A DNA stretch of 64,000 nucleotides, taken from contig NZ_JAKSYJ010000112.1 of NCBI RefSeq assembly GCF_022829365.1, positions 1 to 64,000 on the forward strand, written 5' to 3'. A program made the position numbers and the translations under genes. The DNA comes from Methylobacterium sp. J-077. Lineage in GTDB: Bacteria; Pseudomonadota; Alphaproteobacteria; Rhizobiales; Beijerinckiaceae. This document shows, one piece after another, positions 54,367 through 63,962 of the stretch. Positions within the stretch are counted from its first letter, which is position 1, and the number at the start of each line of letters is the position of its first letter. The notes under the pieces are model-generated. The model searched no databases and was not told the origin of the DNA. It saw only the letters and a program-made list of their open reading frames with translations.

Positions 54367-55042
54367 GAGCCTGGACGCGTTGCGGCTGATGGCTTGGCTG
54401 TCGCCGGGCTATCCGGTGGGCGCCTACGCCTATTCGCACGGGCTGGAATGGGCGGCCGAGACCGGTGATGTGTGTGATGAGCCGAGCCTTACCGCTTGGC
54501 TCGCCGATGTCTGCGCGCACGGCGCGCTCCGCAACGATCTGATCCTGGCGGCCCATGCCCATCGGGCGGCGGGTTCGGACTCCCTGGACACGATCGTGGC
54601 GATCAACGACCTCGCTTTGGCCTTGGCCCCGTCGCGCGAGCTGCATCTAGAGACCAGCCAGCAGGGTCGCAGCTTCCTCGACGCGACGCTCGGCGCCTGG
54701 CCCTGCAAAACCTTTTCGCATGTGGCCGAGCGACTCCCGGGGCCGGTCGCGTATCCGGTGGCGGTCGGTGCGGCGGCGGGTGCGCATGGGATGGCGCTGC
54801 CGCCGCTGCTGGCCGCCTACGGGCTCGCCTTCGTTCAGAACCTGGTCTCGGCGGCGTTGCGGGCGGCTCCGGTTGGGCAGGCGGCCGGCACGCGGGTGAT
54901 CGCCGCCCTGACGCCCCGCATCGTCCGGCTCGCCAAGGAAGCCCACGAAGCGGACCTCGATGCGATCGGCTCCGCCACCTTCCGCCTCGATCTCGGCTCG
55001 TTCCGGCACGAGACGCAATATTCCCGCATCTTCCGATCCTGA
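54359..55042 (+). CDS. ureF: Urease accessory protein UreF
   Basis: A 227-residue helical scaffold in the UreDFG complex that activates the urease apoenzyme. It has [23 protein letters not shown] at the N terminus (residues about 9-31) and [32 protein letters not shown] in the second half. It overlaps the 3' end of ureE by eight bp, so it is coupled. Confidence 0.95.
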   Translation: MAESLDALRLMAWLSPGYPVGAYAYSHGLEWAAETGDVCDEPSLTAWLADVCAHGALRNDLILAAHAHRAAGSDSLDTIVAINDLALALAPSRELHLETSQQGRSFLDATLGAWPCKTFSHVAERLPGPVAYPVAVGAAAGAHGMALPPLLAAYGLAFVQNLVSAALRAAPVGQAAGTRVIAALTPRIVRLAKEAHEADLDAIGSATFRLDLGSFRHETQYSRIFRS

Positions 55043-55051
55043 GGACGCAGC

Positions 55052-55669
55052 ATGACCTCCTCGAACGGCCCGCTCCGCGTCGGCATCGGCGGCCCCGTAG
55101 GCTCCGGCAAGACGGCCTTGATGGAGCAGCTCTGCAAGCGTTTTCGCGAGCGCTACGAGATCTGCGCGATCACCAACGACATCTACACCAAGGAGGATGC
55201 CCGGATCCTGACCGTGGCCGGCGCCCTGCCGGAGGAGCGCATCCTGGGGGTCGAGACCGGCGGCTGCCCGCATACGGCGATCCGCGAGGATGCCTCGATC
55301 AACCTCGCCGCGGTCGCCGAGATGAGCCGGCGCTTCCCGAAGCTCGATCTGGTGCTGATCGAGTCCGGCGGCGACAACCTCGCGGCGACGTTCTCGCCGG
55401 AACTCGCCGACATCACCCTCTACGTGATCGATGTGGCGGGCGGCGAGAAGATCCCGCGCAAGGGCGGCCCGGGCATCACCCGGTCGGACCTGCTGATCGT
55501 CAACAAGACCGATCTCGCGCCGCTGGTCGGCGCCGACCTATCGGTGATGGAAGCCGACACCAAGCGGATGCGCGGCGCGCGGCCCTACGTGTTCGCGTCG
55601 TTGCGCGAGGGGGCCGGAGCCGACGCCGTCGCGCGCTTCATCGAGGAGGCCGGCGGCCTCGGCCGCTGA
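55052..55669 (+). CDS. ureG: Urease accessory GTPase UreG
   Basis: A 205-residue SIMIBI GTPase delivering nickel. It has P-loop [11 protein letters not shown], the metal-binding [16 protein letters not shown] (CPH), Switch region [17 protein letters not shown], and guanine-binding [12 protein letters not shown]. It follows ureF by nine bp. UreD, needed with UreF and UreG, is not in the window. Confidence 0.97.
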   Translation: MTSSNGPLRVGIGGPVGSGKTALMEQLCKRFRERYEICAITNDIYTKEDARILTVAGALPEERILGVETGGCPHTAIREDASINLAAVAEMSRRFPKLDLVLIESGGDNLAATFSPELADITLYVIDVAGGEKIPRKGGPGITRSDLLIVNKTDLAPLVGADLSVMEADTKRMRGARPYVFASLREGAGADAVARFIEEAGGLGR

Positions 55670-55693
55670 TCCTGACCTGTCCGCCGACCGATC

Positions 55694-55918
55694 TCAGCGG
55701 CCGGCATCCGCCGAGCGCGACCGCGGCGAGGTTTTCGCCGACAGACCCATCAGGGCATCCAGCCGGCTCATCCGGGCGTCGAAATCCTTCAGCACCGATT
55801 CACGGGCCTTGATGGCCGGGTTGGGCAGGGGCTTTGCGTGGACGCGGGCGGAGCGGGCTTCGGCGGCCGATGCGGTGAGAAAAGCGGCCAGGGAAAACAG
55901 TGTCAGAGCACGAATCAT
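55694..55918 (-). CDS. Small secreted protein
   Basis: A 74-residue protein with a Sec signal (ALTLFSLAAFLTASAAEA) and a short mature part that is basic (RSARVHAKPLPNPAIKARES) with a helical middle (VLKDFDARMSRLDALMG). It is convergent with ureG, and no family was recognised. Confidence 0.55.
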   Translation of the reverse strand: MIRALTLFSLAAFLTASAAEARSARVHAKPLPNPAIKARESVLKDFDARMSRLDALMGLSAKTSPRSRSADAGR

Positions 55919-56051
55919 GACGCGGGTCCCTCATGGATTCGCTGCATGTCGCAGCGGGCTCGTCACGAGCGTATGATCCGAGGAAGCGTGGCTGCGTGCG
56001 CAAGCACACGTCGCGCGTTCCGGGTCGGGTCCGAACCGGATGAACCGTCGC
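55919..56051. other. Intergenic between small secreted protein and ABC operon
   Basis: No gene or palindrome was recognised. Confidence 0.4.
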
Positions 56052-56825
56052 TCAGGCACGCGAGCGCCGGACGGTCAGCGAGGAAGCCAGCAGGACGAAC
56101 ACACTGACCAGCACGACGAGGAGCGTCGAGGCGGCGTTGATCTCCGGGTTCACCCCGAGCCGGACTTGGCCGTAGAGCCGCATCGGCAGGGTGGTCGAGC
56201 CCGGGCCCGAGACGAAGCTCGCGATCACGAGGTCGTCGAGCGACAGGGTGAAAGCCAGGAGCGCCCCGGCCAGCACCGCGGGCGCCAGCAGCGGCAGCGT
56301 GATGGTGAGGAACACCCGCAGCGGCCCGGCGCCGAGATCGGCGGCCGCCTCTTCGAGGCCGCGGTCGAGCCCGCGCAGGCGTGCCGCCACGACCACCGCG
56401 ACGAAGCCTGTGCAGAAGGTCGCGTGCGCGATGACGAGGGTGGCGATGCCCCGGTCCACCCCGATGCCGATGAACATCAGCAGGAGCGACAGGCCGATCA
56501 TCACCTCCGGCATCACCATCGGCCCGAAGATCAGGCCGGTGAACAGCGCCCGTCCGCGGAAGCGTCCGTGGCGCTCCAGGGCCAGGGCCGCGAGGGTGCC
56601 GAGGATCGTGGCGATCAGGCTCGCCAGCAGCGCGACCCTCAAGGACACCCAGGCCGCCGCCATCAGCGGTGCGTCGGCGAGCAGGGCGCCGTACCACTTG
56701 GTCGAGAAGCCGCCCCAGACGGTGACCAGGCTCGAGGCATTGAACGAGTAGGCGATCAGCACCAGGATCGGCGCGTAGAGGAAGCCGAGCCCCAACACGA
56801 GGGCGGTGCGGGTCACCCAGGTCAC
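56052..56825 (-). CDS. Polyamine-type ABC transporter permease (PotC/PotI-like)
   Basis: A 257-residue inner-membrane permease: six membrane segments beginning VLGLGFLYAPILVLIAYSFNAS, with SLDDLVIASFVSGPGSTTLPMRLYG near the C terminus, which is typical of PotC/PotI. The EAA loop is RGLDRGLEEAAADLGAGPLRVFLTITLPLL. GTG start overlaps the previous stop (GTGA). Confidence 0.9.
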   Translation of the reverse strand: MTWVTRTALVLGLGFLYAPILVLIAYSFNASSLVTVWGGFSTKWYGALLADAPLMAAAWVSLRVALLASLIATILGTLAALALERHGRFRGRALFTGLIFGPMVMPEVMIGLSLLLMFIGIGVDRGIATLVIAHATFCTGFVAVVVAARLRGLDRGLEEAAADLGAGPLRVFLTITLPLLAPAVLAGALLAFTLSLDDLVIASFVSGPGSTTLPMRLYGQVRLGVNPEINAASTLLVVLVSVFVLLASSLTVRRSRA

Positions 56826-57739
56826 GGGCCGCCCTCCTCGCCGACGCGCAGGCTGTCGCGGAACAGCACCACCGGGCCGATGATGATCACGAGGATCAGC
56901 ACCGCCACCGCGGAGGCGAGCGGCCAGTCGCGGTTCGAGAAGAACTCGCTCCACAGCACCCGGCCGAGCATCAGAGTCTCGGAGCCGCCGAGCAGGTCCG
57001 GGATCACGAACTCGCCGACCATCGGGATGAAGCACAGTCCGGCGCCGGCCGCGATCCCGGGCAGGCTGAGCGGAAGCGTCACGGTCCAGAATACCCGGGC
57101 CGGCGAGGCGCCGAGATCCGCGGCGGCCTCGCGCAGGGCCGGGTCGAGGCGGTTCATCACCGCGTAGAGCGGCAGGACCATGAACGGCAGGTAGGCGTAG
57201 ACCAGGCCGATGATCACCGCGGCGTCGGTGTTCAGGATGATCAGCGGCTGGGAGATCAGGCCGAGCCGGCGCAGGATCAGGTTCAGCAAGCCCTCGGGCT
57301 TGAGGATCGCGATCCAGGCGTAGACCCGGATCAGGAAGCTCGTCCAGAACGGCACGACCACCAGGGCGACGAGGAGCGGTTGCCAGCGGGACGGCGCCAT
57401 GGCGAGCGCGTAGCCGAGCGCGGTACCGAGGGCGACCAGGATCAGGCTGGCGGCCAGGGCGTAGCCGAGCGAGCCGAGGGCGGCGTCGCGATAGAGCGTG
57501 TCGGTGGCGAGCGTCGCGTAATTGTCGAGGTTCAGCGCTTCGAGGAAGGACGACCAGCCGTCGAGCCCACCCTGCCAATCGACCACCGGCAGGTAGGGCG
57601 GGATCGCGGTGGCCGGCTCCGACAGGCTGATCTTCAGGGTGATCGCGAAGGGCAGCAGGAAGAACGCCGCCAGCCAGAGGAACGGCGGCAGGCGCACGAG
57701 CCGGTCGAACAGTCGCTTTCCCGGCGCCTTGACCCTCAT
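56822..57739 (-). CDS. Polyamine-type ABC transporter permease (PotB/PotH-like)
   Basis: A 305-residue partner permease: LPPFLWLAAFFLLPFAITLKISL at the N terminus, five further membrane segments and an EAA loop MNRLDPALREAAADLGASPARVFWTVTLPLS. The start is ATGA-coupled to the ATPase. Confidence 0.9.
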   Translation of the reverse strand: MRVKAPGKRLFDRLVRLPPFLWLAAFFLLPFAITLKISLSEPATAIPPYLPVVDWQGGLDGWSSFLEALNLDNYATLATDTLYRDAALGSLGYALAASLILVALGTALGYALAMAPSRWQPLLVALVVVPFWTSFLIRVYAWIAILKPEGLLNLILRRLGLISQPLIILNTDAAVIIGLVYAYLPFMVLPLYAVMNRLDPALREAAADLGASPARVFWTVTLPLSLPGIAAGAGLCFIPMVGEFVIPDLLGGSETLMLGRVLWSEFFSNRDWPLASAVAVLILVIIIGPVVLFRDSLRVGEEGGP

Positions 57740-58785
57740 GCCGGCAGGATCACGGCGTCCGCGGCGGCGAAGCCGGCGCGGGTTTCCGGGCCCACGGGGT
57801 CGTTCTCGTCGCCCGGCCGCCCGCTCGACCGCAACAGCGTGCCATCCGGCAGGCGCAGGGTCCGGCGCAGGCGGTCCCCCAAGAAAACCGTATCGGCGAT
57901 CGTCACCGGCAGCCCCGCGGTCCCGACGACGAGGTCTTCCGGGCGCACCGCGACGACGACAGAGGCGCCCTCCGGCAACGCCGTCGCGGCGGCGCGGACC
58001 GGCCCGTGCGCGGTCTGCACCGCCCGGCTGTCGCCGGGCTCGGCGGGTCCGAGCCGGCCGGGGATGAGATTCACATCGCCGAGCAGGCCCGCCACGAACC
58101 GGCTCGCCGGGCGCCGGTACAGCTCGGCTGCGGCCCCGACCTGGGCGAGCCGGCCGCCCTCCATGACGCCGATGCGGTCGGCGAGCATCATCGCCTCCTC
58201 GGGATCATGGGTCACCACCACGAAGGCGGTACCGAGCCGGCGCTGCACGGCGCGCAACTCAGCTTGTGTTTCCTCGCGCAAGCCGCGGTCGAGGGCACCG
58301 AGGGGCTCGTCCAAGAGAAGCAATCTCGGCTCGCGGGCGAGCGCCCGGGCGAGCGCGACCCGCTGGCGCTGCCCGCCCGACAGCGTGTCGGGGCGGCGAT
58401 CCCCGAAACCGTCCAGGCGCACGAGGCGCAGCAGTTCCGTCACCCGGGCGGCCACAGCGGTGCGGCCCAGACCTTTCAGGCCATAGCCGATATTCCCGGC
58501 CACGCTCATATGCGGGAACAGGGCGTAGGACTGGACCATCATGTTCACCGGCCGCCTGTGCGGCGGCAGGGCTGTCAGGTCCTGATCGCCGAGGCGAACG
58601 CGACCGGAACTCGGGGCCTCGAAGCCCGCGATCAGGCGCAGCAGCGTGCTCTTCCCGCAGCCGGACGGCCCGAGCAGGCAGAAGAACTCCCCGGGCTCCA
58701 GGTCGAGGTTCACCGCATCGACGGCCACATGCGTGCCGAAGCGCTTGGTCAGATCCTCCAGGCGCAGCGCGGGCGCGTCCGGCAA
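57736..58785 (-). CDS. Polyamine-type ABC transporter ATP-binding protein (PotA/PotG-like)
   Basis: A 349-residue ATPase: Walker A GPSGCGKSTLLRLI, signature LSGGQRQRVALARALA, Walker B LLLLDEPLGALD, switch histidine in VVVTHDPEEAMMLADR, then a C-terminal TOBE-type domain. The TTG start lies four bases after the Crp/Fnr gene stop. The binding protein that should select the substrate is absent here. Confidence 0.93.
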   Translation of the reverse strand: MPDAPALRLEDLTKRFGTHVAVDAVNLDLEPGEFFCLLGPSGCGKSTLLRLIAGFEAPSSGRVRLGDQDLTALPPHRRPVNMMVQSYALFPHMSVAGNIGYGLKGLGRTAVAARVTELLRLVRLDGFGDRRPDTLSGGQRQRVALARALAREPRLLLLDEPLGALDRGLREETQAELRAVQRRLGTAFVVVTHDPEEAMMLADRIGVMEGGRLAQVGAAAELYRRPASRFVAGLLGDVNLIPGRLGPAEPGDSRAVQTAHGPVRAAATALPEGASVVVAVRPEDLVVGTAGLPVTIADTVFLGDRLRRTLRLPDGTLLRSSGRPGDENDPVGPETRAGFAAADAVILPA

Positions 58786-58789
58786 GGCC

Positions 58790-59476
58790 TCAGGAATCCT
58801 CGCGCAGCGCCTCGGCCACGCGCGCTTCGAGCAGGTCGGGCCGGCGCAGGACCAGGGCGCCGCGGGTGCGGTCGACCAGACCCTCGGACGCCATGGCGGT
58901 GAATTCCCGGGTGACCTGCTCGCGCCGGCAGCCGATCCGCGCGGCGAGCACGTGGTGGTAGGGCGGCGGGGACACCACCCGCTCGCCCGACGTGCCCGAT
59001 CGCGGAACCGAGAGGCGCAGCAGCTCCGCGTAGAGCCGGTGCTTCAGGTCGAGGAGCGCGTGCTCCATCAGGCGGGTGTTGAGCTCGCGCACGCGCTTGG
59101 CGAGCAGCCGGAACAGCCGGTCGGCGATGGCCTCGGAGGCGAACACCATCTGGCGGAATACCGCCGCCGGCACCACGCAGACCTCGCCGCGGGTGAGCGC
59201 GGTGACGTTGGCCGACCGGCCGATGCCGTCGATGGCGGCGAGCTCGCCGAAGAAGGCCCCGCCGCGCATCTCACCGAGGATCACCTCCTTCCCGGATTGG
59301 GTCCGGTTCAGGATCCGCACCTCGCCCGAGGCGATGAAGTACACGTCCGTGGAGATATCGTCGAAGTCGACCAGAACCTCGTTCTCGTCGAAGCGGCGCC
59401 AATGGCAGCGGGTCTCGAACGGACCGAGCTCGATGCCCGGATCCTTGAAGAAGGGTATGGTCCCCAACCGCGCCAT
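58790..59476 (-). CDS. Crp/Fnr-family transcriptional regulator
   Basis: A 228-residue regulator: N-terminal cyclic-nucleotide-binding fold (RRFDENEVLVDFDDISTDVYFIASGEVRILNRTQSGKEVILGEMRGGAFFGELAAIDG) and a C-terminal winged helix (VLAARIGCRREQVTREFTAMASEGLVDR). It lacks the N-terminal cysteine cluster of oxygen-sensing FNR. ATG 59476 follows AAGGGACAGG. It leads the ABC operon, so it may control these genes itself. Confidence 0.88.
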   Translation of the reverse strand: MARLGTIPFFKDPGIELGPFETRCHWRRFDENEVLVDFDDISTDVYFIASGEVRILNRTQSGKEVILGEMRGGAFFGELAAIDGIGRSANVTALTRGEVCVVPAAVFRQMVFASEAIADRLFRLLAKRVRELNTRLMEHALLDLKHRLYAELLRLSVPRSGTSGERVVSPPPYHHVLAARIGCRREQVTREFTAMASEGLVDRTRGALVLRRPDLLEARVAEALREDS

Positions 59477-59690
59477 CGATCCTGTCCCTTCGGCCCCCGC
59501 CTCCGTCCCTGCCCTGACGGGGCCGACCAGCAACTCTGGGCCAGCAACACTTGGGACGGGAGCAGCCCGCATCTCGGAGTAGCGCACCGGTCCGGCCGCG
59601 CTCGATCGATGAGGCGGCTTTGATCGTGACGGTCACGCGCTGGCCGGTCAAGCCGCGCTTGGCTGAACAGGAGTTTATTAGCGTGGATCG
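59477..59690. other. Divergent region between Crp/Fnr and lpxC-like genes
   Basis: A 214-bp region with a palindrome CGTGAC-G-GTCACG at 59625-59637, a possible operator for one or both genes. No other element was seen. Confidence 0.4.
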
Positions 59691-60647
59691 GTGAAGAGAG
59701 ATAATTTCCCGCGCCGTGGCGCCCGACGAATCCCGATGCACCAAGAGTTCGAATTCGCAGGTCTGGCGTCCGGCCCGGTCATCCCGTTGAGCCGGCGCCA
59801 GGCGACATTGGCTGGTGCGTTTGAGCGCTCCGGCCATAGCTTGCACTCGGGCCGCTATGCCACCGTTCGGGTCTGCCCTGCTCCGGCGGGGCATGGGATC
59901 GTCTTCCGGCGCCGCCTGAAGACTGGGCGCACGATCGACGTGCCGGCCCTTTGGCAGTATCGGGAATCGCAGCCGCTGTCGGCGGCGATCCGGCGTGAGG
60001 GCGCGCTCGTGCGCACCATCGAGCACCTGATGGCGTCGCTGCACGCGCTCAAGATCGACAACGTGCTGGCCGAGATCGACGCGGACGAATTGCCGATCTT
60101 CGACGGCAGCGCGATCCCCTGGTGCGAGGCGATCCGCGGCGTCGGCCGGACCGAGCAGCCCGCCCCCTGCCGGGTGATCCGAATGCGCCGGACGGTGGCG
60201 GTTGAGGACGGACGGCGGCGGATCCAGATCGGCGCGGGCATGGGCCTTTACGTCACCGGCCATGTCGCACTGGCGCATTTCGGCTCGATCGACTGGTCCG
60301 GCGCGATCACACCGGAGAACTTCCTGCGCGAGATCGCGCCTTCACGCAGCTTCGGCCGGTATTTTCGGGCCATGGCCGGCCGTGCCTACGGCTATGCCAC
60401 CGGCCGGGATTTTCTGCAGGGGGTGTCGCCGCGCTCGGCGGCGCTCCTCATGCGCGGGCGGATCCTCGGTGGCATGCGCCTCCCGGGCGAGCCGGTCCGC
60501 CACCGCATCCTGGACCTCGTCGGCGACCTGCTGCTGGCGGGCCACCCCGTGGAAGGCCGCGTCGCGGCGTTCCATACCGGGCATGAGCTGAATCACGCGC
60601 TGGTCGGCGCGCTGATGCGCGAGCGAACGGCCTGGGAACTGATCTGA
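59691..60647 (+). CDS. lpxC: UDP-3-O-acyl-N-acetylglucosamine deacetylase-like protein (LpxC)
   Basis: A 318-residue zinc deacetylase acting in lipid A synthesis. It has GHSLHSG (SGHSLHSGRYATVRV), TIEHLMASLHALKIDNVLAEIDADELPIFDGSAIPW with the catalytic glutamate/zinc histidine, HRILDLVGDLLLAGHPVEG and the final catalytic histidine in TGHELNHALV. The E. coli HKMLD position reads HRILD here. No cell-division genes surround it, so it is probably a second LpxC or the only one moved. The start is uncertain: GTG 59691, or ATG 59736. Confidence 0.85.
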   Translation: MKRDNFPRRGARRIPMHQEFEFAGLASGPVIPLSRRQATLAGAFERSGHSLHSGRYATVRVCPAPAGHGIVFRRRLKTGRTIDVPALWQYRESQPLSAAIRREGALVRTIEHLMASLHALKIDNVLAEIDADELPIFDGSAIPWCEAIRGVGRTEQPAPCRVIRMRRTVAVEDGRRRIQIGAGMGLYVTGHVALAHFGSIDWSGAITPENFLREIAPSRSFGRYFRAMAGRAYGYATGRDFLQGVSPRSAALLMRGRILGGMRLPGEPVRHRILDLVGDLLLAGHPVEGRVAAFHTGHELNHALVGALMRERTAWELI

Positions 60648-60657
60648 CGGCGCCGGC

Positions 60658-61725
60658 TCAAGCGGAGGCGCGCAGATTCGGCGCCTCGCAGGCGAACGCC
60701 ACCGCGCGGAAGGCGCGGACGAGATCGGCATCGAGCCTCGGGCCCATCGCCTCCAGGATCGCGTAGGCGTCCCGGACCGGCTTCGGCGCCTTGTAGGGAC
60801 GGGCCTCGATCAGCGCCGCGAAGATATCGCAGATCGTGATCAGCCGGACGAGGTCGGGGATCTCCGCAGCCCGGAGGCCGTCCGGATAACCGGACCCGTC
60901 GAGATATTCGTGGTGCGAGCGGACGACGGCGAGGGTCCCGACATCGTAATCGCCGTTGATCAGCATGGCGTGGCCGATCGCCGGGTGCCGGTCCATCTCG
61001 ACCCGCTCCGCCGGGGTCAGCGGGGCCGGCTTGTTCAGGATCGCCAGCGGGATCCGCGACTTTCCGATATCGTGCAGGAGCGCGCCCTTGGTGAGGTGAT
61101 GGGCATCGGAATCGTTGAGGCCCAGGCTCTGGGCGAAGGCGGCGGCCAAGCCGGCGACCGTGAGGCAGTGCCGATGGGTCACGTCGTCGAAACCGGCCAC
61201 CACGTTCAGCCAGTCGCGGACCTTCGACTCGCGGATCGCCCGGTTGACGATGCTGGTGCCGGACTCGACGATCGCTGGGGCCGGTGCCGTGTCCCCGCGG
61301 AAGATCGCCGCGAAGGCGGACCGCGCCTCCTCGGCACAGCGCCGGAGGCCGCCGCGTCCATCGGCCCCGCGGCCGCCCGTGCTCAGGGTGGCGACGACGT
61401 TGGCGAGCATCGCGTTCGCCGCGGAGGCCGGCAGGATCCGCGTGGCCCCGAGGGCGGTCGCCTGGATCTCGCCGCGCCCGAGATTGCCGTGGATCAGGGC
61501 GAGGAACGGCGTGGTCCTGTCGCGCGCGACGGCGAGGGCCCGGCGCAGCCGGAGTACGGCGTCCGAGGTCAGCGCGCTCACGTCACTGATCACCAGCGCC
61601 GCGCCCGCGGGCGGTTCCCCATCGCCGTAGAGATCGTGGAGAAGCAGGCTGGGATCACCGCCGAGGTTGCGCACCAAGCGCTCGCCGCGGCCGAGATCAT
61701 CGGTCAGGATCACGGTGCGACCCAA
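60658..61725 (-). CDS. HD-GYP domain phosphodiesterase-like protein
   Basis: A 355-residue protein. Residues 1-115 look like a receiver-like or degenerate signalling domain (TVILTDDLGRGERLVRNLGG). The C-terminal HD-GYP domain has ALLHDIGKSRIPLAILNKP (HD) and RSHHEYLDGSGYPDGLRAAEIP (GYP-type), so c-di-GMP hydrolysis is expected. It starts at a TTG with GGGAGAGG five bases upstream. No partner sensor is adjacent. Confidence 0.88.
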   Translation of the reverse strand: MGRTVILTDDLGRGERLVRNLGGDPSLLLHDLYGDGEPPAGAALVISDVSALTSDAVLRLRRALAVARDRTTPFLALIHGNLGRGEIQATALGATRILPASAANAMLANVVATLSTGGRGADGRGGLRRCAEEARSAFAAIFRGDTAPAPAIVESGTSIVNRAIRESKVRDWLNVVAGFDDVTHRHCLTVAGLAAAFAQSLGLNDSDAHHLTKGALLHDIGKSRIPLAILNKPAPLTPAERVEMDRHPAIGHAMLINGDYDVGTLAVVRSHHEYLDGSGYPDGLRAAEIPDLVRLITICDIFAALIEARPYKAPKPVRDAYAILEAMGPRLDADLVRAFRAVAFACEAPNLRASA

Positions 61726-62047
61726 AACGCCTCTCCCAACACACGCCCCCCGATGGGCGCACAATCCCGTAGGCCGGCCTTCGCCGCTGCGCTGTGCAGG
61801 CGCGAACGTCCGTCGATCCGGCGCCGGTCACCGATCGCGTTGCACTATGTTCACCGCATACCCCACCGGGGTTCTGTCAAATAATCGACCAAGAGTGATG
61901 CGATTCGGTTAAAGAGACTGCTATCGATTCCGTATTTCTGTGCGATAATAGACAATCGAGATGCGCGACTGCTTGCCGGGCGCGGCGGCGCCGGACCGCG
62001 CGGACTGAGCGCTTGCCTCGCCGCTCCTGGACCGCCAGAACGCCGCC
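61726..62047. other. Divergent intergenic region before ABC-F gene
   Basis: A 322-bp region with an A+T-rich part near 61870-61965, which may hold the promoter for the ABC-F gene (TGTGCGATAATAG resembles an extended -10). No gene or repeat of the named families was seen. Confidence 0.4.
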
Positions 62048-63913
62048 ATGCTGCGTGTCCATGACCTCACCTACCGCATCGGCGACCGCCTGATCCTCGA
62101 TTCTGCGGACTTCTCGATCCCCGAGGGGGCACGGGTGGGCCTCGTCGGGCGCAACGGCGCCGGCAAGACGACGCTGTTCAAGGCGATTCTCGGCGACCTG
62201 CCGGTCGACGCGAAGGCGGTGTCGCTGCCCAAGGGCATGCGCATCGGCGCGGTTGCCCAGGAGGCGCCGGCCGGCCCGGAGACCCTGCACGCGGTGGTGC
62301 TCGCCGCCGACACCGAGCGGGCCCGGCTGATGGCCGAGGCCGAGCACGCCGACGGGCTGCGCCGGGCCGAGATCGAGACCCGGCTGGTCGATATCGGCGC
62401 CCATTCGGCGCCCGCCAGGGCTGCCGCGATCCTGCACGGCCTCGGCTTCGACGCAGCCGCGCAGGCGCGGCCCTGCGCGGACTTCTCCGGCGGCTGGCGG
62501 ATGCGCGTGGCGCTCGCCGCCGTGCTGTTCTCGGAGCCGGACCTGCTGCTGCTGGACGAGCCGACCAACTATCTCGACATCGAGGGCACGCTCTGGCTCT
62601 ACGACTATCTCGAGCGCTATCCGCGCACCGCGATCATCATCAGCCACGACCGCGACCTGCTCGACACCAGCGTCGACCACATCCTGCACCTCGACCGCGG
62701 CAAGCTGACCATCTACCGGGGCGGCTATACCAGCTTCGCCAAGCAGCTCTCCGAGAAGCGCATGCTGCTCGCCAAGGCCAAGGTGAAGCAGGATGCCGAG
62801 CGGGCGCATCTCCAGAGCTTCATCGACCGGTTCAAGGCGAAAGCGACCAAGGCGCGGCAGGCGCAGTCCCGGGTGAAGCGGCTGGCCAAGATGGAGCCGA
62901 TCGCCGCTTTGATCGAGGACGACGTGCCGGTGATCCACCTGCCGAGCCCGGAGAAGCCGCTGTCGCCGCCGATCGTTTCCATGGAGCGGGTCAAGGCCGG
63001 CTACGGCGACCGCGTCGTGCTCAGCGGGCTCGACCTCAACCTCGCGCCCGACGACCGGGTCGCGCTGCTCGGCGCCAACGGCAACGGCAAGTCGACCTTC
63101 TGCAAGCTGATCGGTGGCCGGATGGGGCCGATCGCCGGTGAGATGCGGCGCTCGTCCAAGATGCAGGTGGCGTATTTCGCCCAGCACCAGCTCGACGAGC
63201 TGCGCCCCGCCGAGAGCGCCTACGCCCATGTCCGCACGCTGATGCCGGACGTGCCGGAGGCGAAGGTGCGCTCGGCCACCGCCCGGCTGGGCTTCGGAGC
63301 CAACAAGGCCGACACGCCGGTGGAAAAGCTCTCGGGCGGCGAGAAGGCGCGGCTGCTGATGGGGCTCGCGGCCTTCCACGGCCCGCACCTGCTGATCCTC
63401 GACGAGCCGACCAACCACCTCGACATCGAGAGCCGCCAGGCCCTGGTCGAGGCGATCAACGACTACGAGGGCGCCGTCATTCTGGTGAGCCACGACCGCT
63501 TTCTGGTCGAGGCCTGCGCCGATCGGCTGTGGCTCGTGGCCGACGGCACCGTGAAGACCTTCGACGGCGACATGGACGATTACCGGCGGTTCGTCCTGTC
63601 CGGTCCCGAACGCGAAGAGGCGCACGACGCTGAGCCGGCCGGTGGCCAGAAAGCCGAAGCGCGCCGGGCGGGCGTCGAGCGCCGGGCCGCCCTCGCCCCC
63701 TTGCGAAAAAAGCTCGACGGGATCGAAGCCCGGATGGCGAAGCTCACTGCGGCGATCCAGAAGATCGACGCGGCGCTGGAGGACGGCACGGCCTTTCGCG
63801 AGAACGCCGCCAAGGCCGGCGAGATCGCCAAGATGCGCGCCGACGCCGCCAGCGCGCTGGCCACCGCAGAGGAGGAATGGCTGGCGCTGAGCGAGGAGAT
63901 CGAGGCGGCCTGA
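62048..63913 (+). CDS. ABC-F family ATPase (ribosome-associated)
   Basis: A 621-residue soluble protein with two ATPase domains and no membrane segment. Domain 1: GRNGAGKTTLFK, FSGGWRMRVALA, LLLLDEPTNYLD. Domain 2: GANGNGKSTFCK, LSGGEKARLLMG, LLILDEPTNHLD. Between them is a linker of about 80 residues with a charged helix pair (KAKVKQDAERAHLQSFIDRFKAKATKARQ). A C-terminal coiled-coil follows. It probably acts on the ribosome, as in Uup/EttA relatives. The gene stands alone. Confidence 0.93.
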   Translation: MLRVHDLTYRIGDRLILDSADFSIPEGARVGLVGRNGAGKTTLFKAILGDLPVDAKAVSLPKGMRIGAVAQEAPAGPETLHAVVLAADTERARLMAEAEHADGLRRAEIETRLVDIGAHSAPARAAAILHGLGFDAAAQARPCADFSGGWRMRVALAAVLFSEPDLLLLDEPTNYLDIEGTLWLYDYLERYPRTAIIISHDRDLLDTSVDHILHLDRGKLTIYRGGYTSFAKQLSEKRMLLAKAKVKQDAERAHLQSFIDRFKAKATKARQAQSRVKRLAKMEPIAALIEDDVPVIHLPSPEKPLSPPIVSMERVKAGYGDRVVLSGLDLNLAPDDRVALLGANGNGKSTFCKLIGGRMGPIAGEMRRSSKMQVAYFAQHQLDELRPAESAYAHVRTLMPDVPEAKVRSATARLGFGANKADTPVEKLSGGEKARLLMGLAAFHGPHLLILDEPTNHLDIESRQALVEAINDYEGAVILVSHDRFLVEACADRLWLVADGTVKTFDGDMDDYRRFVLSGPEREEAHDAEPAGGQKAEARRAGVERRAALAPLRKKLDGIEARMAKLTAAIQKIDAALEDGTAFRENAAKAGEIAKMRADAASALATAEEEWLALSEEIEAA

Positions 63914-63962
63914 ACCTGTGCTTCCCCGCGCTTTTCGGTACTGATCACGAAAATCCCGGTTT

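Noticed and set aside
59625..59637. CGTGAC-G-GTCACG as a Crp site
   Set aside because: The half sites are separated by too few bases for the TGTGA-N6-TCACA pattern, so only a generic palindrome is claimed.
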